The notes: generated from the sequence alone by a model not told the origin. A DNA stretch of 64,000 nt from Podarcis raffonei (GCF_027172205.1 NC_070613.1:26686001-26750000), one strand, 5' to 3'. Numbered from the stretch's first letter, positions 32,724-45,380 are shown. Numbers and translations are program-made.

Positions 32724-32875
32724 GATTAGATCAGGCTTCCTCAACCTCAGCCCTAGAGATGTTTTTGGCCTACAACTCACATGATCCCTAGCTAGCAGGG
32801 CCAGTGGTCAGGGATGATGGGAATTGTAGTCTCAAAACATCTGGAGGGCCAAGGCTGAGGAAGCCTGGATTAGAT
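32724..32875. mobile_element. hAT-type MITE with perfect 8-bp duplication
   Basis: A 136-bp element (32732-32867) from CAGGCTTCCTCAACCTC to GAGGCTGAGGAAGCCTG (close to reverse complements). It is flanked by GATTAGAT at 32724-32731 and 32868-32875. A sister subfamily of the copy at 92, of the same length. Confidence 0.9.
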
Positions 32876-33079
32876 CGTAGTAAAATCCATGAGAAATGAA
32901 TATATGTTTGTTTTTTAAACTGCATATTAAAATCACATTAATTAACAAAATGTTTGTTATTTGAAATTACACATTACAGCAACAGACTACAATGACTCAT
33001 GGCCAAGATAAGAAGTATAAGTCAAACAATTCAGACAGAAAACTGGCTCACAATTAGTTAATCTAAATGAGCATTTTAG

Positions 33080-33084
<5 letters not shown>

Positions 33085-33132
<48 letters not shown>
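33085..33132. repeat. (CT)n(CA)n compound microsatellite
   Basis: About 26 bases of CT followed by about 22 of CA. Confidence 0.95.
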
Positions 33133-34396
33133 TATTCAGGCATCAAGGATCGCTTTTTTAAACTTTTCACCCCAAATGTTAGTATTAAAGAAATCCAATA
33201 GGGCATGAAGATATTAAACATCTACTCAAATAACAGGAGAGCCTAGATCTGGAACAGTTGGTCCACAATTCTAAGCCTGGGAGATGAACGCCACTGGTTT
33301 CAATAGAAACTCGAGTTTAAAATGACAGTGTGTGTTTGACGGTTGGGAATGTTGCCCTGTAGCAGTCTCAGAGCAGTGTGATTGTGCTAAATTGCCAAGC
33401 TGCTGTGGGTAGCTTACAGATGGTTTACATTCATTCAGCATTTCCTCTCAACTGGGGGTTTACATTGTCATAGAAAACCTTATATTCTTTTACCCACCAC
33501 TCTGCCAATGCAAATATACTCTCCTGTAATTTGGATGAACAAGTCTAATAACCAGTTTATCTTTGGTCATCTGTAGGATAGGAGGCTGGCGCGAATGTGC
33601 ATACCCCTGGACAGCTTTTCTTTTAAAATAAAGGGAATGCCAATACTTGCATCTTTTGCATTCCTTTTTTCCTACAATGATACTTGATGGGTTTGTGGTA
33701 TTGGGGAAGGGGTGCTGGCATGAATTCTCATAAAACTGATTAGATGGGTGAGTGGGGGATGAGAGTCGAAAAAGAAAGACAAAACCTAATTGGATCTAGG
33801 GAACCTTTTTTAACCTGCTCTCTGTCTAAGACAGGAAAAACCCAAATAAGAATACTAACTGCAATTTATTTCTGTACTAGCAGCCTTGTACCCAGCGTTG
33901 CTCAGGAATTCTAAGAAACCAAAAAATCGGTGCAGTTTTGAAAGGTTCCGCCTGTCATCTTGCTTCATCTAATTGTATCCAAATGTAGACAAAACCGTGC
34001 TTCTTGATCTCAAAAATCACCATGCAATATTTGGTTACAAAAACTTAAGACATATCCAAATCCATACGGTAGTATTCAACTAACTTCTTCTCAAGAGTAT
34101 ACTGACACAGCTCCATTAATTTCAGTGTGTTTGCTCTGAAGAAGTGTTAGTTGACTGTAATCCATAGAGAAGAGTCAAACAAACAACTTTCCAATGTATA
34201 TATCAGATTCAGCTGTGTGTTAGTGCTTTCCATCTGTACTAGATTCTCTTATCTTTAGGGTTCCCCCCCTCTAAATATATTAAGGTTTTCATCTGATGTA
34301 AAATAGAAATAGTGCATTCCATCAGTAATTATGAGCAGTGCATCAGTCACTACTTCCATAAATCCATCAGCTGGGCAGTATAGTCAACCCCACAGG
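33133..34396. other. No recognised feature
   Basis: About 1.26 kb with no gene or identified element. Confidence 0.45.
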
Positions 34397-34560
34397 GTTG
34401 TTGTTGTTGTTGTTGTTGTTGTTATTGTTAAATCTATATCCTGTCCTTCCTCGCGTAATGATCCCAGGTGGATTAGAATTAATTATTTAAGAACCACCAA
34501 ATAATAACATTTTAAACCCTAAACATTAAAATTCACAGTAGACATTACCAACAGCTGTTC
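34397..34560 (-). mobile_element. LINE 3' end remnant with (GTT)n tail, antisense
   Basis: A (GTT)n tract (34397-34425) followed by AAATCTATATCCTGTCCTTCC and GATCCCAGGTGGATTAG resembles the antisense L2/CR1-like end at 26479, in diverged form. Confidence 0.45.
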
Positions 34561-35617
34561 TTCCAATAGTAAACCAACCTCAGCTCATAACCTCACCTCC
34601 CCATGTCCTGTCCCTGCCAAAAGCATTTTTAACTGGTGCCTAAAATTGCACAGAGTTTGTGCGAATCACATTTGATGTAGATGTGGAATTCACTGATTTT
34701 GAATATGCTACTTGTGCAAATAAGCTACAGTCCTGAACACCCTTGTTAGGAAGCCACATTGAACTATGTAGGTTTTGTGTCTGAATTAACTTACTTGGGA
34801 TTAGTCAGTAAATTTTATACTCCTCCTTAAAGCAAGATAGCATGTAGCTCAGTTTGTAGTTCCTAGATGGCTTTTGGAAATCATTTCTAAAGATTTAGGT
34901 TCCAATAAGTAACTGCAGTTATAATGTTTACTCTCTGCTACAGAGTGCCATATGTAGGGCTATTGTTCATATATGAAGAGTTGAGCTGAGTATGGCACTA
35001 GAAGTGAGACTAGCAAGAGAAGTTGAGCACATCAGATCGGAGAAATGGGCATGAACCATGTCTGAAAACTGAGAAACATGGCAAGCAAAACAACATTTCA
35101 GATTGGGCCAACTTTCTCAATATTCAAAAACAATGAATTAAGAATGGGTAAACATAAATAAAGGGCACGTATTCAGATTTCACATCCCCCATATAGTTCA
35201 TAACTGGCTTTCATTCTACATGTAAACATGCTCAATCCATGCTGTGAGCTTGAAATCTGAAACTTATAGCAGGAAAGCTTTTCAGTGTAAGTACAGATCG
35301 ATTGATAGCCCTTTATCTTCTGCTGTGACTAATGATAAGCCCAATGAGATAACACTACAATTTCACACTAATCTGCAGGTTGCATTGTTCACTTTGTCAC
35401 TCATAAATATTTTTGCTTACTATAACTTGAGGAACAACCATTCATTCTCAACATAACCAGTGCAGACCAAAAATAGACTAAGCAAACAAGTCTTCATATT
35501 ATAATCATCAGCATTGTTTGGGTTTGTGAAATTTTATGTTAAATGATATGATTCCTTTCAACAGTATTGGTTTTAATATCTATTTCATGGATACAGTGTT
35601 TATTTTGTACCATACGC
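34561..35617. other. No recognised feature
   Basis: About 1 kb of ordinary AT-rich sequence. Confidence 0.45.
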
Positions 35618-35725
35618 CGTGCTTATTTTTCTAGAAAAGTAGGCGCCGGTACTCACCATAAAGTTGTTACAGTGTCACACTTTATATATATAAAAAAAGA
35701 GGTGCCAGTACTCAGCATGAAGTTG
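35618..35725. repeat. Duplicated short dispersed-repeat module
   Basis: GCGCCGGTACTCACCATAAAG and GTGCCAGTACTCAGCATGAAG are two diverged copies of one module about 60 bp apart. The first is preceded by TTATTTTTCTAGAAAAGTAG. The same combination occurs once at 6521-6600. Confidence 0.55.
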
Positions 35726-36139
35726 TTCCCACACAGCAATTATTTGTTTTAATTTGGGGAGCAAAATTCCAACATGCACCCCCACCCTGCCTGCCAACTG
35801 AAGTGGTATGATCGAGAAACCAGAATTTGTGCAGACCAGGCCTAAGCCAAAAGACTTCATGGAAGTGACCCAAACCACAATAAACTTAGCCTCACATGAT
35901 GCAGCTGCCTACAGTGTATCATTTTCTTCCTTCCCTGTAGAACCAATTCAGAGAATATTATGCCTCTTGCCTAGCTAAGATGTTAGTATTATCAACATCC
36001 CAACTTTGGGATGCTGCCCCCAAATAGGCTTCATTGCTCACTGCTGCACTAGGCTAAGGCATTCTTATTTATCCAAATTTTAGCCCTGCTTTGCAGTTTT
36101 TTCGTCGATAGTTTTTGCCTCAATTTGTTATTCATTATG
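35726..36139. other. No recognised feature
   Basis: About 400 bp, nothing recognised. Confidence 0.45.
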
Positions 36140-36487
36140 GGTGGCGCTGTGGGTTAAACCACAGAGCCTAGGGCTTGCCGATCAGAAGGTCAGCGGTTCG
36201 AATCCCCGCGATGGGGTGAGCTCCCGTTGCTCGGTCCCTGCTCCTGCCAACCTAGCAGTTCGAAAGAACATCAAAGTGCAAGTAGATAAATAGGTACCGC
36301 TCCAGCGGGAAGGTAAACGGCATTTCCGTGCGCTGCTCTGGTTCGCCAGAAGCGGCTTAGTCATGCTGGCTACATGACCTGGAAGCTGTATGCCGGCTCC
36401 CTCGGCCAATAAAGTGAGATGAGCGCCACAATCCCAGAGTTGGCCACGACTGGACCTAATGGTCAGGGGTCCCTTTACCTTTACCTA
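36140..36487 (+). mobile_element. Full-length Sauria-type tRNA SINE
   Basis: The head GGTGGCGCTGTGGGTTAAAC (A-box side) and GGTCAGCGGTTCGAATCCCC (B box, GGTTCGAATCC) are intact tRNA promoter elements for RNA polymerase III. The body carries GTAGATAAATAGGTACCGC and GAAGCGGCTTAGTCATGCTGG, and the tail reads GGGGTCCCTTTACCTTTACC. Such tails are known to match Bov-B LINEs, whose enzymes mobilise Sauria SINEs. No convincing target duplication. Confidence 0.9.
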
Positions 36488-38123
36488 TGAAGGTCATGGT
36501 TTGTATTGTATTTGCACACCATCTTGGAATTTGTGGATGAAGGGGATAGAGGGTGGTTTATATATTTTTCAAATAAATATATAACATATTCAGTTTTCTT
36601 CAGTCTGAACGAACTTGCCCACTGCTTCTGCCTTGCTGTGATAACAGAAGGAATGCTATGTTCTGCACAGCAGAGAATGTCAAGGAAAACCAGAAACATC
36701 ATATTAGAAAATTTTCAGGCAATTATGCCATTGCAAAGGCATCTATAAACCTGGTAGTTGTTGTTATTGTTGTTTTTGGTAGCAATGAATCCAGTCCTGG
36801 AGAGGAATGACCATCGGGAGTTTCATAAATGAACCATGCATTTCAAGGCCGAAGTTTTAATTATAATTGCCCATTTACAAAGAACCATACTATGCTCTAC
36901 TATAGCTTTCCAACTTTGGAATGCGAACCATTGGTGCCTATTGTTTTTCAGCCACAATAAATGAGGGCTTCACAGGAAGAAAACAGTTCCCCTTATCTGC
37001 TAAAGGCTGGCCTGCAGCATGTAACTATCAGCTGCTAGCATCACAGGGACTGGGAGGTAACCAATAGAATGTGTGAGGAGAGATTAGAATGAATTGTTGA
37101 CGTTGGTTTTGCCTCATAAACGACAGTCTCTTGCATTTGCAAGTTGGCTGTTTGTTACATTTCTTTTTCCTTCAAAGGCAGTTTTGTCTTATCTGATGCT
37201 GAAACTCTTCCATGCAGCTTTGACCGCAGAAGCACGCAAGAAAGAAATCGGTTGGAAATTTGTTCATGTCTACCTCTATGCTTGACATTTCTTCGCTGAT
37301 AAGGTAGAGCTAAATATTGACTTTTTGGTTAAGTTCAGATTAGCTGTCTGGTCTACGAGCATTGATCGTAACCCATTATCTTTTTCCCATTTTGGGCCTC
37401 TGAGCTCAGCTGCCAAAAATGAGAGACAAAGGAATGGCAGGAAGAAAATTAATGTGCAGTAAAGATATCACTTTACTAGACAAAGCCACAATTACTGTTG
37501 ACCTTTGATTTTATTTCCTGTCCATCTTGCATTCCAATAAAGTAATTCATATTTGCCTTGGCTTTCCTTTTCCCAAAGAAAACAATTTCTCTTCTGTCTA
37601 CATGACAAGAAACCCTCTGCTGTTAATGCTGTTTGATAATAAATACAGGTGCTACCATAAGTACGCAGAATTAAAGTGCAGTGCTTGCTGGTGTAAGCTT
37701 CAGTCTGTTGCTTTACTCTAACCCTATAAGGACTTGGCCTGAAGGAGGAAAGAAGTAAGGGAAGAAGGAAAGCAAATAATGTTATTATATTGCCTTGCAG
37801 AAAGTCTTTGACAAGTTCCCAATAGACTTCCGAGGAAATGAAACATCTGGAGTTGTGATGTCCACCCTGACATGGATTAGAGCAGTTTCAGACACTGCAG
37901 AGGGGTTAAATGAATGTGAATGAGGAGAGACTAGCCCTGCCATTTAGACCCTGTCCTCTTTCATGCCAAACCTTCTTAAAGAGAAAAGGAAAGGATACAT
38001 GGTTGCTTCCAGATAACCTGTTTAAATACGCATTCATCTTGATTTGCTTACACAGGATGTGGGGAGTTCAGATGTCCACCATTTTTGAGAGGTTTTTTTC
38101 TGATTTTAGTGTGTGCAGGGATG
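36488..38123. other. No recognised feature
   Basis: About 1.6 kb with no gene, RNA or named element. Confidence 0.45.
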
Positions 38124-38153
38124 TTGTTTGTTTGTTTGTTTGTTTGTTTTATC

Positions 38154-38190
<37 letters not shown>
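38124..38190. repeat. (TTTG)n and (GT)n tracts
   Basis: A GTTT tetranucleotide run of about 6 units, then a GT run of about 35 bases. A 142-codon frame passes through them and is an artefact. Confidence 0.9.
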
Positions 38191-38193
<3 letters not shown>

Positions 38194-39220
38194 ATTTCAT
38201 GCCCTTCTTCCCAAAGGAGCCCAGTGGAAAACATTAGACAACTTTGCGTCTAATAGCAATTGCTATTCCATACTTTCCTTGGCATTTTCCTGTCAATTTT
38301 TAAATTGCAAAAATTACATGGGGGGGGGGGACCACTGAATAAACTCAAATGGCACAACCTGCTTTTGCTGGTATGCGATTAAATCCCACCAGGAATTCGC
38401 AACCATCTGGAAGTGGTCCATGTCAGTTCTTCTCATGTCCACACCAGTTCCTCTACAGCCAATGAAGTAAGATCATTCCCTCTGTCAAGCTCTAAGTGAA
38501 TGAAGTGGCAGTGAGCTGGCAGAAGTCCAAATAACAGAGTCAATTGTGCTTGTTGTCATTATGTATACACAAATAGCTAGCATAGCACGAGAGAATCAAT
38601 TCAACACGTTGGGTATTCTCTCAAGACCACTTGTTAGATAATAACATAAGGAGATTAAACAGTCATCAACACCTCCTCTCTTTTTTGGTCTCAACCTGTA
38701 ATTAAATAATACCTACCCTGCATTGTAAAATGTGGTTCCTTGCCGATGAAAGAAGCACATTAAGATACTGTCAAAAGTATGTTCAAACACTTTCCCCTGG
38801 AAAATGTTAAGGATTCCCAAAGCTCATTCAAGTTTAACACTCTCTCCACCCTCAAGTTCTCTTCTATTGCCATGTATTGTGCATAGCACAGAACATGCTT
38901 TTTGTGGGGGGGGGGCACACCTCTCCTATGTGTATTTATATTCCAAATTATATTCCAGTGCAAAAGATCTACAGGGTGGAAATGTTGTATGGTGCACGTT
39001 CTATTCCCCTGCAGAAGGATATTCTAAGCTTAACACAGTTCAACAGCTATTTGTACTGAAGAACTGACCAGATCCCCCAGCCGCATGGATAATAAAATCC
39101 TACCTGTACCATACACTGAATGGAGGCGGATCCACTATGTTCCATCTGGCAACTAATATGCCACCAGCAAAAGCTCTTATCCTCCACAGAATTTTTTCTT
39201 TTAGTCACAGAACTATTGAA
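38191..39220. other. No recognised feature
   Basis: About 1 kb; G-runs at about 38321 and 38906 only. Confidence 0.45.
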
Positions 39221-39358
39221 TTGTAGGGATGAAAGGGGACACAAGGATCATCTCATCCGACTCCCTGCAATGCAGGAAACTTTCACCCAACGTGGGGCTC
39301 AAACCCACGACCCTGGAATTAAGAGTCTCATGCTCTGCAGACTGAGCTACCAGTTTCA
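39221..39358 (-). mobile_element. tRNA-Lys-like SINE, antisense
   Basis: On the minus strand (about 39357 to 39286) it reads GTAGCTCAGTCTGCAGAGC, GAGACTCTTAATTCCAG and GGTCGTGGGTTTGAGCCCC. These are the D arm, the anticodon arm with CTT and the T arm of tRNA-Lys(CTT). The acceptor stem does not pair and non-tRNA sequence with a CCTGCATTGCAGGGAG hairpin follows (39267-39282). That makes it a SINE head or tRNA pseudogene rather than a working tRNA. Confidence 0.7.
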
Positions 39359-42245
39359 CTAATACAAGAGACATGCTGTTTTCTTGGGGGGGGGGGAGTG
39401 GTCTTTTCACAGCTCACTGTTTTACAAGCCCAGGAGGCAGGAAGCAGTAACAGGAGTACTGCTGGCTGGGAGATGGGCATTCAGTTTAGCCTCCCCAGTC
39501 CTTTTCTGCTGCACCTGCAGAACAGCAGCCTACTGGAGAAGCCAAAAGGTTTGGCCAACTAGACCTATCTATGAAGCACAAGAACTTGCCATGGCTATAG
39601 CTGGTTTCCAGGAATGACGCCTATTTATCCAGAATGACATTGGGTTGCTGCCAGCAAGCCAGCCCCAATACAGGTGACGCTAAAGGGGGTGTGACCCTTT
39701 GGAGTGTGATGTGGAGCAGTACTGGGAGGGTAGAGGTTGTGAAACAGGTGGAATACTGTGTCTATGGTGAAAGCATATCCAGTGCGATTGGTGACTATTT
39801 GTTGATTTTTCTATTTTATGTCATTTTGATTGATTGTACTGATTGAACTTTTATTGTATATTCATTTGTACTAATATTTTTGGGAGCTTTTGGACAAAAA
39901 AAAAGCAATGGCATAAATACAACAGAACATTTAGCTTTTGTTTATGACACTGGGTTTTTTTGTTATACAGGCGTCAAGGAAGAAGTGTATTTTAAATGTG
40001 AGTTGTAACTTTCATGTTAACGGCTGGATCCAGAGAAGCTTTTCCAATCTGAGGGTCTTTTTTCCAGTGGAGGCAGCAGTCATCCCAAGGAGATGACATC
40101 CTTTCCTCCAATGGAAGATATTCCATTGTAGTAAGTTTTTCTGGATCCAACCCAATGCCAACATTTATATTGTGTTGATTTTTGTAGGTGTGCGCAAAAA
40201 TAAATTCAAAGCTGCTGTTGTTGTTTAAAAAAGAATGAACATATTTTAAGAACCCTGCAACTGCTTTCTACAGCAAGTTTTGAGGAAACCAATGCTGCAT
40301 TTGAGAAAGAAATTCCCTGGCCTGGGAAAAATGTTTTCCCACCCAAATGAAATTCCAAGGGTAAGTCTGTAAAAGCCAGCATTTTTATACCACTGGTTTT
40401 CTAACGTGTGTTTTGTTGCTTCTGTATGTTTTTAGTAGTTTGCCTTTTTAAAATCCTATAATAAGTAATGTAGTTATAAAGCTTAAAACACTATATTTGT
40501 ATCTGTCATTTTAAAATAATCACCTTCTTCCAGTTGTATGGAAATGCCAAGCTGCTGCTAACATGTCAGAACACTCCAGTTTATAATAGCCTATTTACAG
40601 GCTTATATCTTAAACAATAATTCTATCTTCTTTACCACCACCTCACTCATCTTTGAAACTTTAGGAGAAAGAATAATTCGTTTACAGAAATGCCCCACCG
40701 CCATTTCTTCCTTTTTTAAAAAAGGCAGGATTCCCAAATCCCATTCAATTCCTTTTGGAGGAAGTTAGCATGTGCTTCAGTTTCCCACAGAAATCAATGG
40801 AACTTAAGTATGCTTAACACTGGTCAAATGATATTCTAGTTAAAGCTCTTAGCTACAAATCTAACACAGTTTTCATCACTTAGTATTTCATAGATTCAAC
40901 AAAGTTCATTGATATTGTTACCTAGTGATTCCACTTTTTCTTGCATTCTTCCTTGGTCCTTTTGGATGTTTTATATTATTGTCAAACTCCAATTTTTGCT
41001 TTAAAAGCTTTTTTTCTTTATATTGTATCTTCATGCATTAAATGATGTGCTATATGAGGAATGTTTTCTGTAGACTAATCTAAAACATAACTCAGTTTAA
41101 CTCAGTGAAACAAAGGTTGCTTCAAGATTATGTTTACTGAGTATTCATCCTGATTTTCTGCAACACCGTTTACAGGAAGGCTATACAAGATTGCCAAACA
41201 CTGAGCATTTGTTTGTGTTTTCGAGGAAGTTATACAATGTTGTGACAATCACTTGTTATCCCTTTACAATGCATTTCCCCATCACTTTCCTTACTGCAAA
41301 AAGTCCATGTCTTTTTTGTGTGCCAAAGTCAAATCCACTTTGCTGATATGCAAGTGAATTCCACCCACTCTATAGCAATAGTCTGGAAGTTTCCTCAGTA
41401 TCCTACTCTATGAGTGCTTATTCCAAAAGTAAGCCCTTTATTAAGCCTGCAACCCAATAAACAAAAAAATCCCCTATGTATCTACCTTCCATACCCATGC
41501 TGGTTTGCTGCCTCGTTAACACTTCTGGGTCATCATTTGAAGCCAAGCAGGCTCACTTTGTATTCCCAAGTCTTTTCATTCTTCTCCAGATGTGACAGTC
41601 AAAACACACTCAGAACATCCAAAGATTAGAAACCATAACAACTTATCTGGCCCCACAAAATCACATGCCAAAACTATTGTTTACGCAGAATTGGAGGTGG
41701 AAAAGATACTTGGTATCTGCAGTGAATAATATTATGATGTTCAAACTGCAGTTCTCTGCCCAATTTGTGTAATTATAAGGGTGGGGGGCTCAAAATCCTG
41801 TAAAATATGAAGGCAAGCCTCAAAAGGAAATCCTTTTAAAACTGTATGACCATTTTTTTACTAGTTCTATTACTGCACAATTCATTAGTTGCACAGCTAA
41901 TCAGCAGGAGCTATGTATTTTGATTAACTCATCATGATGTACCAGTTATATAAACAGGAAATGGCAATAGATTACATCACTGTGGATATTGCCTAGAGGA
42001 TTACTTTTAATTCCAGAATTCTTGCAAAATTCAGCTTTCAAAATACAGATAACACACTACACACTATGTGGTCTTGGCTAAGGGTTGTTCATGTGTTCCC
42101 AATCACATCCAAATTTTAAGAGGTGTAGCAATCAAGACTGCATTTTTATCCAAAGTGAAGGAAGCAATTATTTCCCCTTCTTCAGTGACAAGCAGATTTG
42201 CATATGCTGCCTATGCTTGAATGGTTGCAGACTGATTAGACCAGC
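39359..42245. other. No recognised feature
   Basis: About 2.9 kb of AT-rich sequence. A G-run lies at about 39385-39396. No coding or RNA signal. Confidence 0.4.
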
Positions 42246-42370
42246 CTTCCATCCTCCATATTGTTTTAGATGTAACTCCATCAGGCTCCGACAGTATGCT
42301 TGCAAACACTGCAGTTGATGGGAATTATATAGCCCAAAATATCTGAAGGGAACCAAGCTGGGCAAAGCTA
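42246..42370. mobile_element. Probable degraded hAT-type MITE
   Basis: ATGTAACTCCATCAGGCTCC on the left and GTTGATGGGAATTATATAGC, then AAATATCTGAAGGGAACCAAG on the right, resemble the hAT MITE interior and right end. No duplication visible. Confidence 0.4.
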
Positions 42371-43370
42371 GAATAGACAGAGAGCATTAGCCTAATAAAC
42401 GCAATTCACAGAAGAAATTTTATGGATTTGTTTCATAAAATTTATGGTATACACTGCTTGGCTGTAAAACAACAACCTCAAAGCAATTTACAAAAGATAC
42501 AAGGAAAATCAAGAAAAAAATTACAACCCTACTTTAAAACATACAAAAGTTAAAATACTAAAAGAGTTTAAGATTGCCCCAACTTTCTAAGCATCTGGAG
42601 AGACTATGTTTGATATGGTAATTGAATCCGCAGTCACCAACCAACCATGCTGCTGTCATCATTTCACCCTAATCCCTCCCACGAATCCTGCCATTTTATT
42701 TGCAATAGGTTTAAACTCCTTTCTCTCCTCCTGCCCCAGTTCAGCACAATATCACCTACTATTTGTTATCTTATGTCTTTATCCTTTAGATCTGTTATGC
42801 ATACCTGCTTATATGCTGCACACTGCTACAACTCTCTGGATCCTTCAATTTAATCTCCCTATCTTGTCTCTTAGCCGCTCCTTTATCATGGTGCCACCTT
42901 CATGTTACAGACGAAAATGACAGGAGGTCAGCACCAGAGACCAGACTCTCTGAATGCCATACTGAATTTTAAACTGGCAACTTGATTGTGTTCCTTTAGA
43001 AACACATCTTAGCTTTTGAAAAAGAAAAATACGGAGAGGTATCTGCTATATGAAATCCTAACAGTATGTCCACTTTCGAGAAAGTTCCTTTGAAGGAGTC
43101 AAATGCATACCATAAAATAGTTATTTCATCAGGTGTGTGGAGTTTTTTGGACGGAGAAATCTCTCTCTTTCAATCATCCTCTCCCCTATTTATATTTTTT
43201 TTTTAATGATAGGGAGTTGTGAAGTCTGTTGTCTCCAATGCAAGCGATCTCATTTAAATACATATGCCTTTGCCTTGCATTGTGTGAGCAGCCATGGAGT
43301 CCCTGTCCCTGCAAAGCCTGGCCATCTAGGGTATATGAATAAATGGACACCACAATGGTCAGGGATTAAA
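42371..43370. other. No firm feature; possible antisense LINE tail at 42440-42540
   Basis: TATACACTGCTTGGCTG and CCTCAAAGCAATTTACAAAAG could be an inverted, decayed L2/CR1-like end. The rest of this 1 kb holds nothing I recognise. Confidence 0.3.
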
Positions 43371-43930
43371 AGGCCACAACTTTATTGATTTCAGAGGTAG
43401 GTAAATCTTTGGCATAGGCACTGGGCATGTATCCCTCTCAGCTTTCTAGTGGAGTGTCTGAAGCATGACAGGGTCTGCTTGGGGAAGAAGGGGCCATCAC
43501 AAAACGCAGGTGTACATGGATGGCCCAACCCTAAGCACTGGGGAAGCTCTATGACCTGCTTCTTGCTCTATGAACAGAGACTTCAAGACCCCTCTAACGG
43601 GGTACCCTATAAATGCCACCGCTGGAAGGGGGATGAGTCACCTCTTCACCCCCAAAGGTTAGGAGATAGACTAAGGATTCCTCCCAAGGCCTAAACCACC
43701 AAAACTAGTGCTACAGTGAAGACAAAACCTGCAGCACAAGGAAAATTCCTTCCCGGCTCCAAATATAGCAGCCATCCAAAGACCATAGCAAAGCCCACTG
43801 AGCTGGAAAGAAAAAGGGGGTTAAAAGAACAACAGCAGTGCCTAGGAATGGACCTGAGGGAAGACTGCATCCCTAAGGTCCGCTCCCCAAACCCCACCCT
43901 CCAGACCGCCACGGAAAGGCCGATTTGAAT
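43371..43930. repeat. Unnamed dispersed repeat, copy 2
   Basis: This starts GGCCACAACTTTATTGATTT (complement: AATCAATAAAGTTGTGG, with a perfect AATAAA). In the order found at 24447 it continues with a GCATGACAGGGTC segment, CCCCTCTAACGGGGTACCCT, GACAAAACCTGC and AAATTCCTTCCCGGCTCC. The GC-rich part to about 44070 may belong to it. A 119-codon minus-strand frame (43691-44050) has no motif. Confidence 0.55.
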
Positions 43931-44308
43931 GGTGGGCTTGGTGGAGGTCCACGCACCCCCGTGGCAGCCAGGGAGGAGTGGCAATGGCCACTTGTAAAAT
44001 GGCGAGACTCTGTGGGGAGGGGAGGCGCTGTGGTGGGCCGCAACTACCACTCACCATGGAGAGAGGTAAGTGGCCATTTCTCACTATATCATATGTGTAT
44101 CTCCACACATTTGGAGTAGCTGTACTCTCATTTGCATCTCCTTCTTTTGGTGGGAATTAGAGGCAGAAAACGTGAATAGGATTCTCACATAAGGTAATTA
44201 GAACTCGGGACAAAGGCTTTTATAAGCATTCTGGATGTGCTGGGGGGAATTAAAGGGCTGAGCAGATTTTCAAACTATGCCCCACTCTCAGCTCACAGTC
44301 CTCCTTTT

Positions 44309-44361
44309 CTTCCCTTTTAACACATCTTCCCTTTTAACACATTTCTTCCCTTTTAAGACAT
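44309..44361. repeat. 17-bp tandem repeat, three units
   Basis: CTTCCCTTTTAACACAT occurs at 44309-44325 and 44326-44342, then once with one change at 44345-44361 after two extra bases. Confidence 0.9.
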
Positions 44362-44632
44362 CACATCAAACAGATCGTTGGATTTTCTGGCCTCTGGGAT
44401 TCGTTTACCCAGTGGCTCACTGCCTGGTTGCCAAATCTGAATTGGCTTCGCAATCTTTTTCAATATGTTATTATCATAGTATGTATATTAATTTTGCTAT
44501 GTTGTTTCATCCAATGCATCCCTGGTCTCATACGCCTTTGGTCTCAGTGTTTTTCTCCTCCTCAGCCACCCAATAGAATCATTGCTGCCTACTTTGCGAA
44601 ATGGCAGCACCAACAGTAAACATTAGGGGAGA

Positions 44633-45260
44633 TGTGGGCAGACTTATTTCGGGCATGCGCTGGCAAACCACGTATCCCGAAGTATTTTTGTCCCATTCAC
44701 CCTGAAAATCACATACCAGCATCGGTGGGCAGACTTATTTTGGGCATGCGCTAGCAAACCACGTATCCCGAAGTATTTTTGTCCCACTCACCTTTAAATA
44801 AAAAAGAAAGGAGGAGATGATGGGAAGTTCTTGCTTCTAAGCTTTGCTTTTGCACATGCTGCACAAATCGTTCTAATATTAAGACATTCCCTCATCACCT
44901 TAGAATGTTCAGTTCACATTGAGTTCAGGAAAACATTATACTCTGACCTGTTCTTAATGCATAGTTGACCACATCTATCGGAATGTAATTGTTTAAGTCT
45001 TGCTATATAAATCATTAGTTATATTTTAATTAGGAGGTTTTCATGCCTGTCTAGTTCTGTGCTCCCTTTCCCAGCCTTTAATCTATCGGTGATTAATGCC
45101 TATATGCAACCTTTGCTTTGTACTTGTGTTAACCAATCAGCAATAAGCACATAGGTGGCAATGCTGTAATATTCAATAAAAGGGACTCCCCGAGACATGC
45201 TCGAGAGATGCCTCCCATATGACGCTCACCACTCGTCTGTCACTTATTTCAACCCAACAG
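44633..45260 (+). mobile_element. Endogenous retrovirus-type LTR fossil
   Basis: A roughly 630-bp region begins TGTGGGCAGACTT and ends CAACCCAACA. It has a 91-bp-period repeat near the left end, TATATAAA at about 45005, a CCAAT box in AACCAATCAGCAATAAGC (about 45130) and a poly(A) signal in CAATAAAAGGGACTCC (about 45175). About 80 bp of U5-like sequence follow. The signals sit in LTR order on the plus strand. No target duplication or internal region is evident, so it looks like a solo or fragmentary LTR. Confidence 0.5.
44634..44792 (+). repeat. 91-bp-period direct repeat in the LTR left end
   Basis: A 68-bp block from GTGGGCAGACTTATTT to TCACC at 44634-44701 recurs at 44725-44792 with about three differences. 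The two blocks are separated by 23 bp. The position matches where LTRs often carry duplicated enhancers. Confidence 0.85.
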
Positions 45261-45344
45261 GTTTTGCTATAAGTTTTTGACCAGCTTAAAGGTATGCAAA
45301 TATGATCATGCATTGTCTAGCTTGTCCCTGAAATGAAAGTGTGT

Positions 45345-45380
<36 letters not shown>

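Noticed and set aside
37910-38338. 142-codon open frame, plus strand
   Set aside because: It runs through TTTG and GT microsatellites and has no motif outside them.
39286-39358. Functional tRNA-Lys(CTT) gene
   Set aside because: The acceptor stem does not pair, and the sequence continues into a non-tRNA SINE-like extension.
43691-44050. 119-codon minus-strand frame
   Set aside because: It lies over the unnamed repeat at 43371 and a GC-rich patch; nothing recognisable in the peptide.
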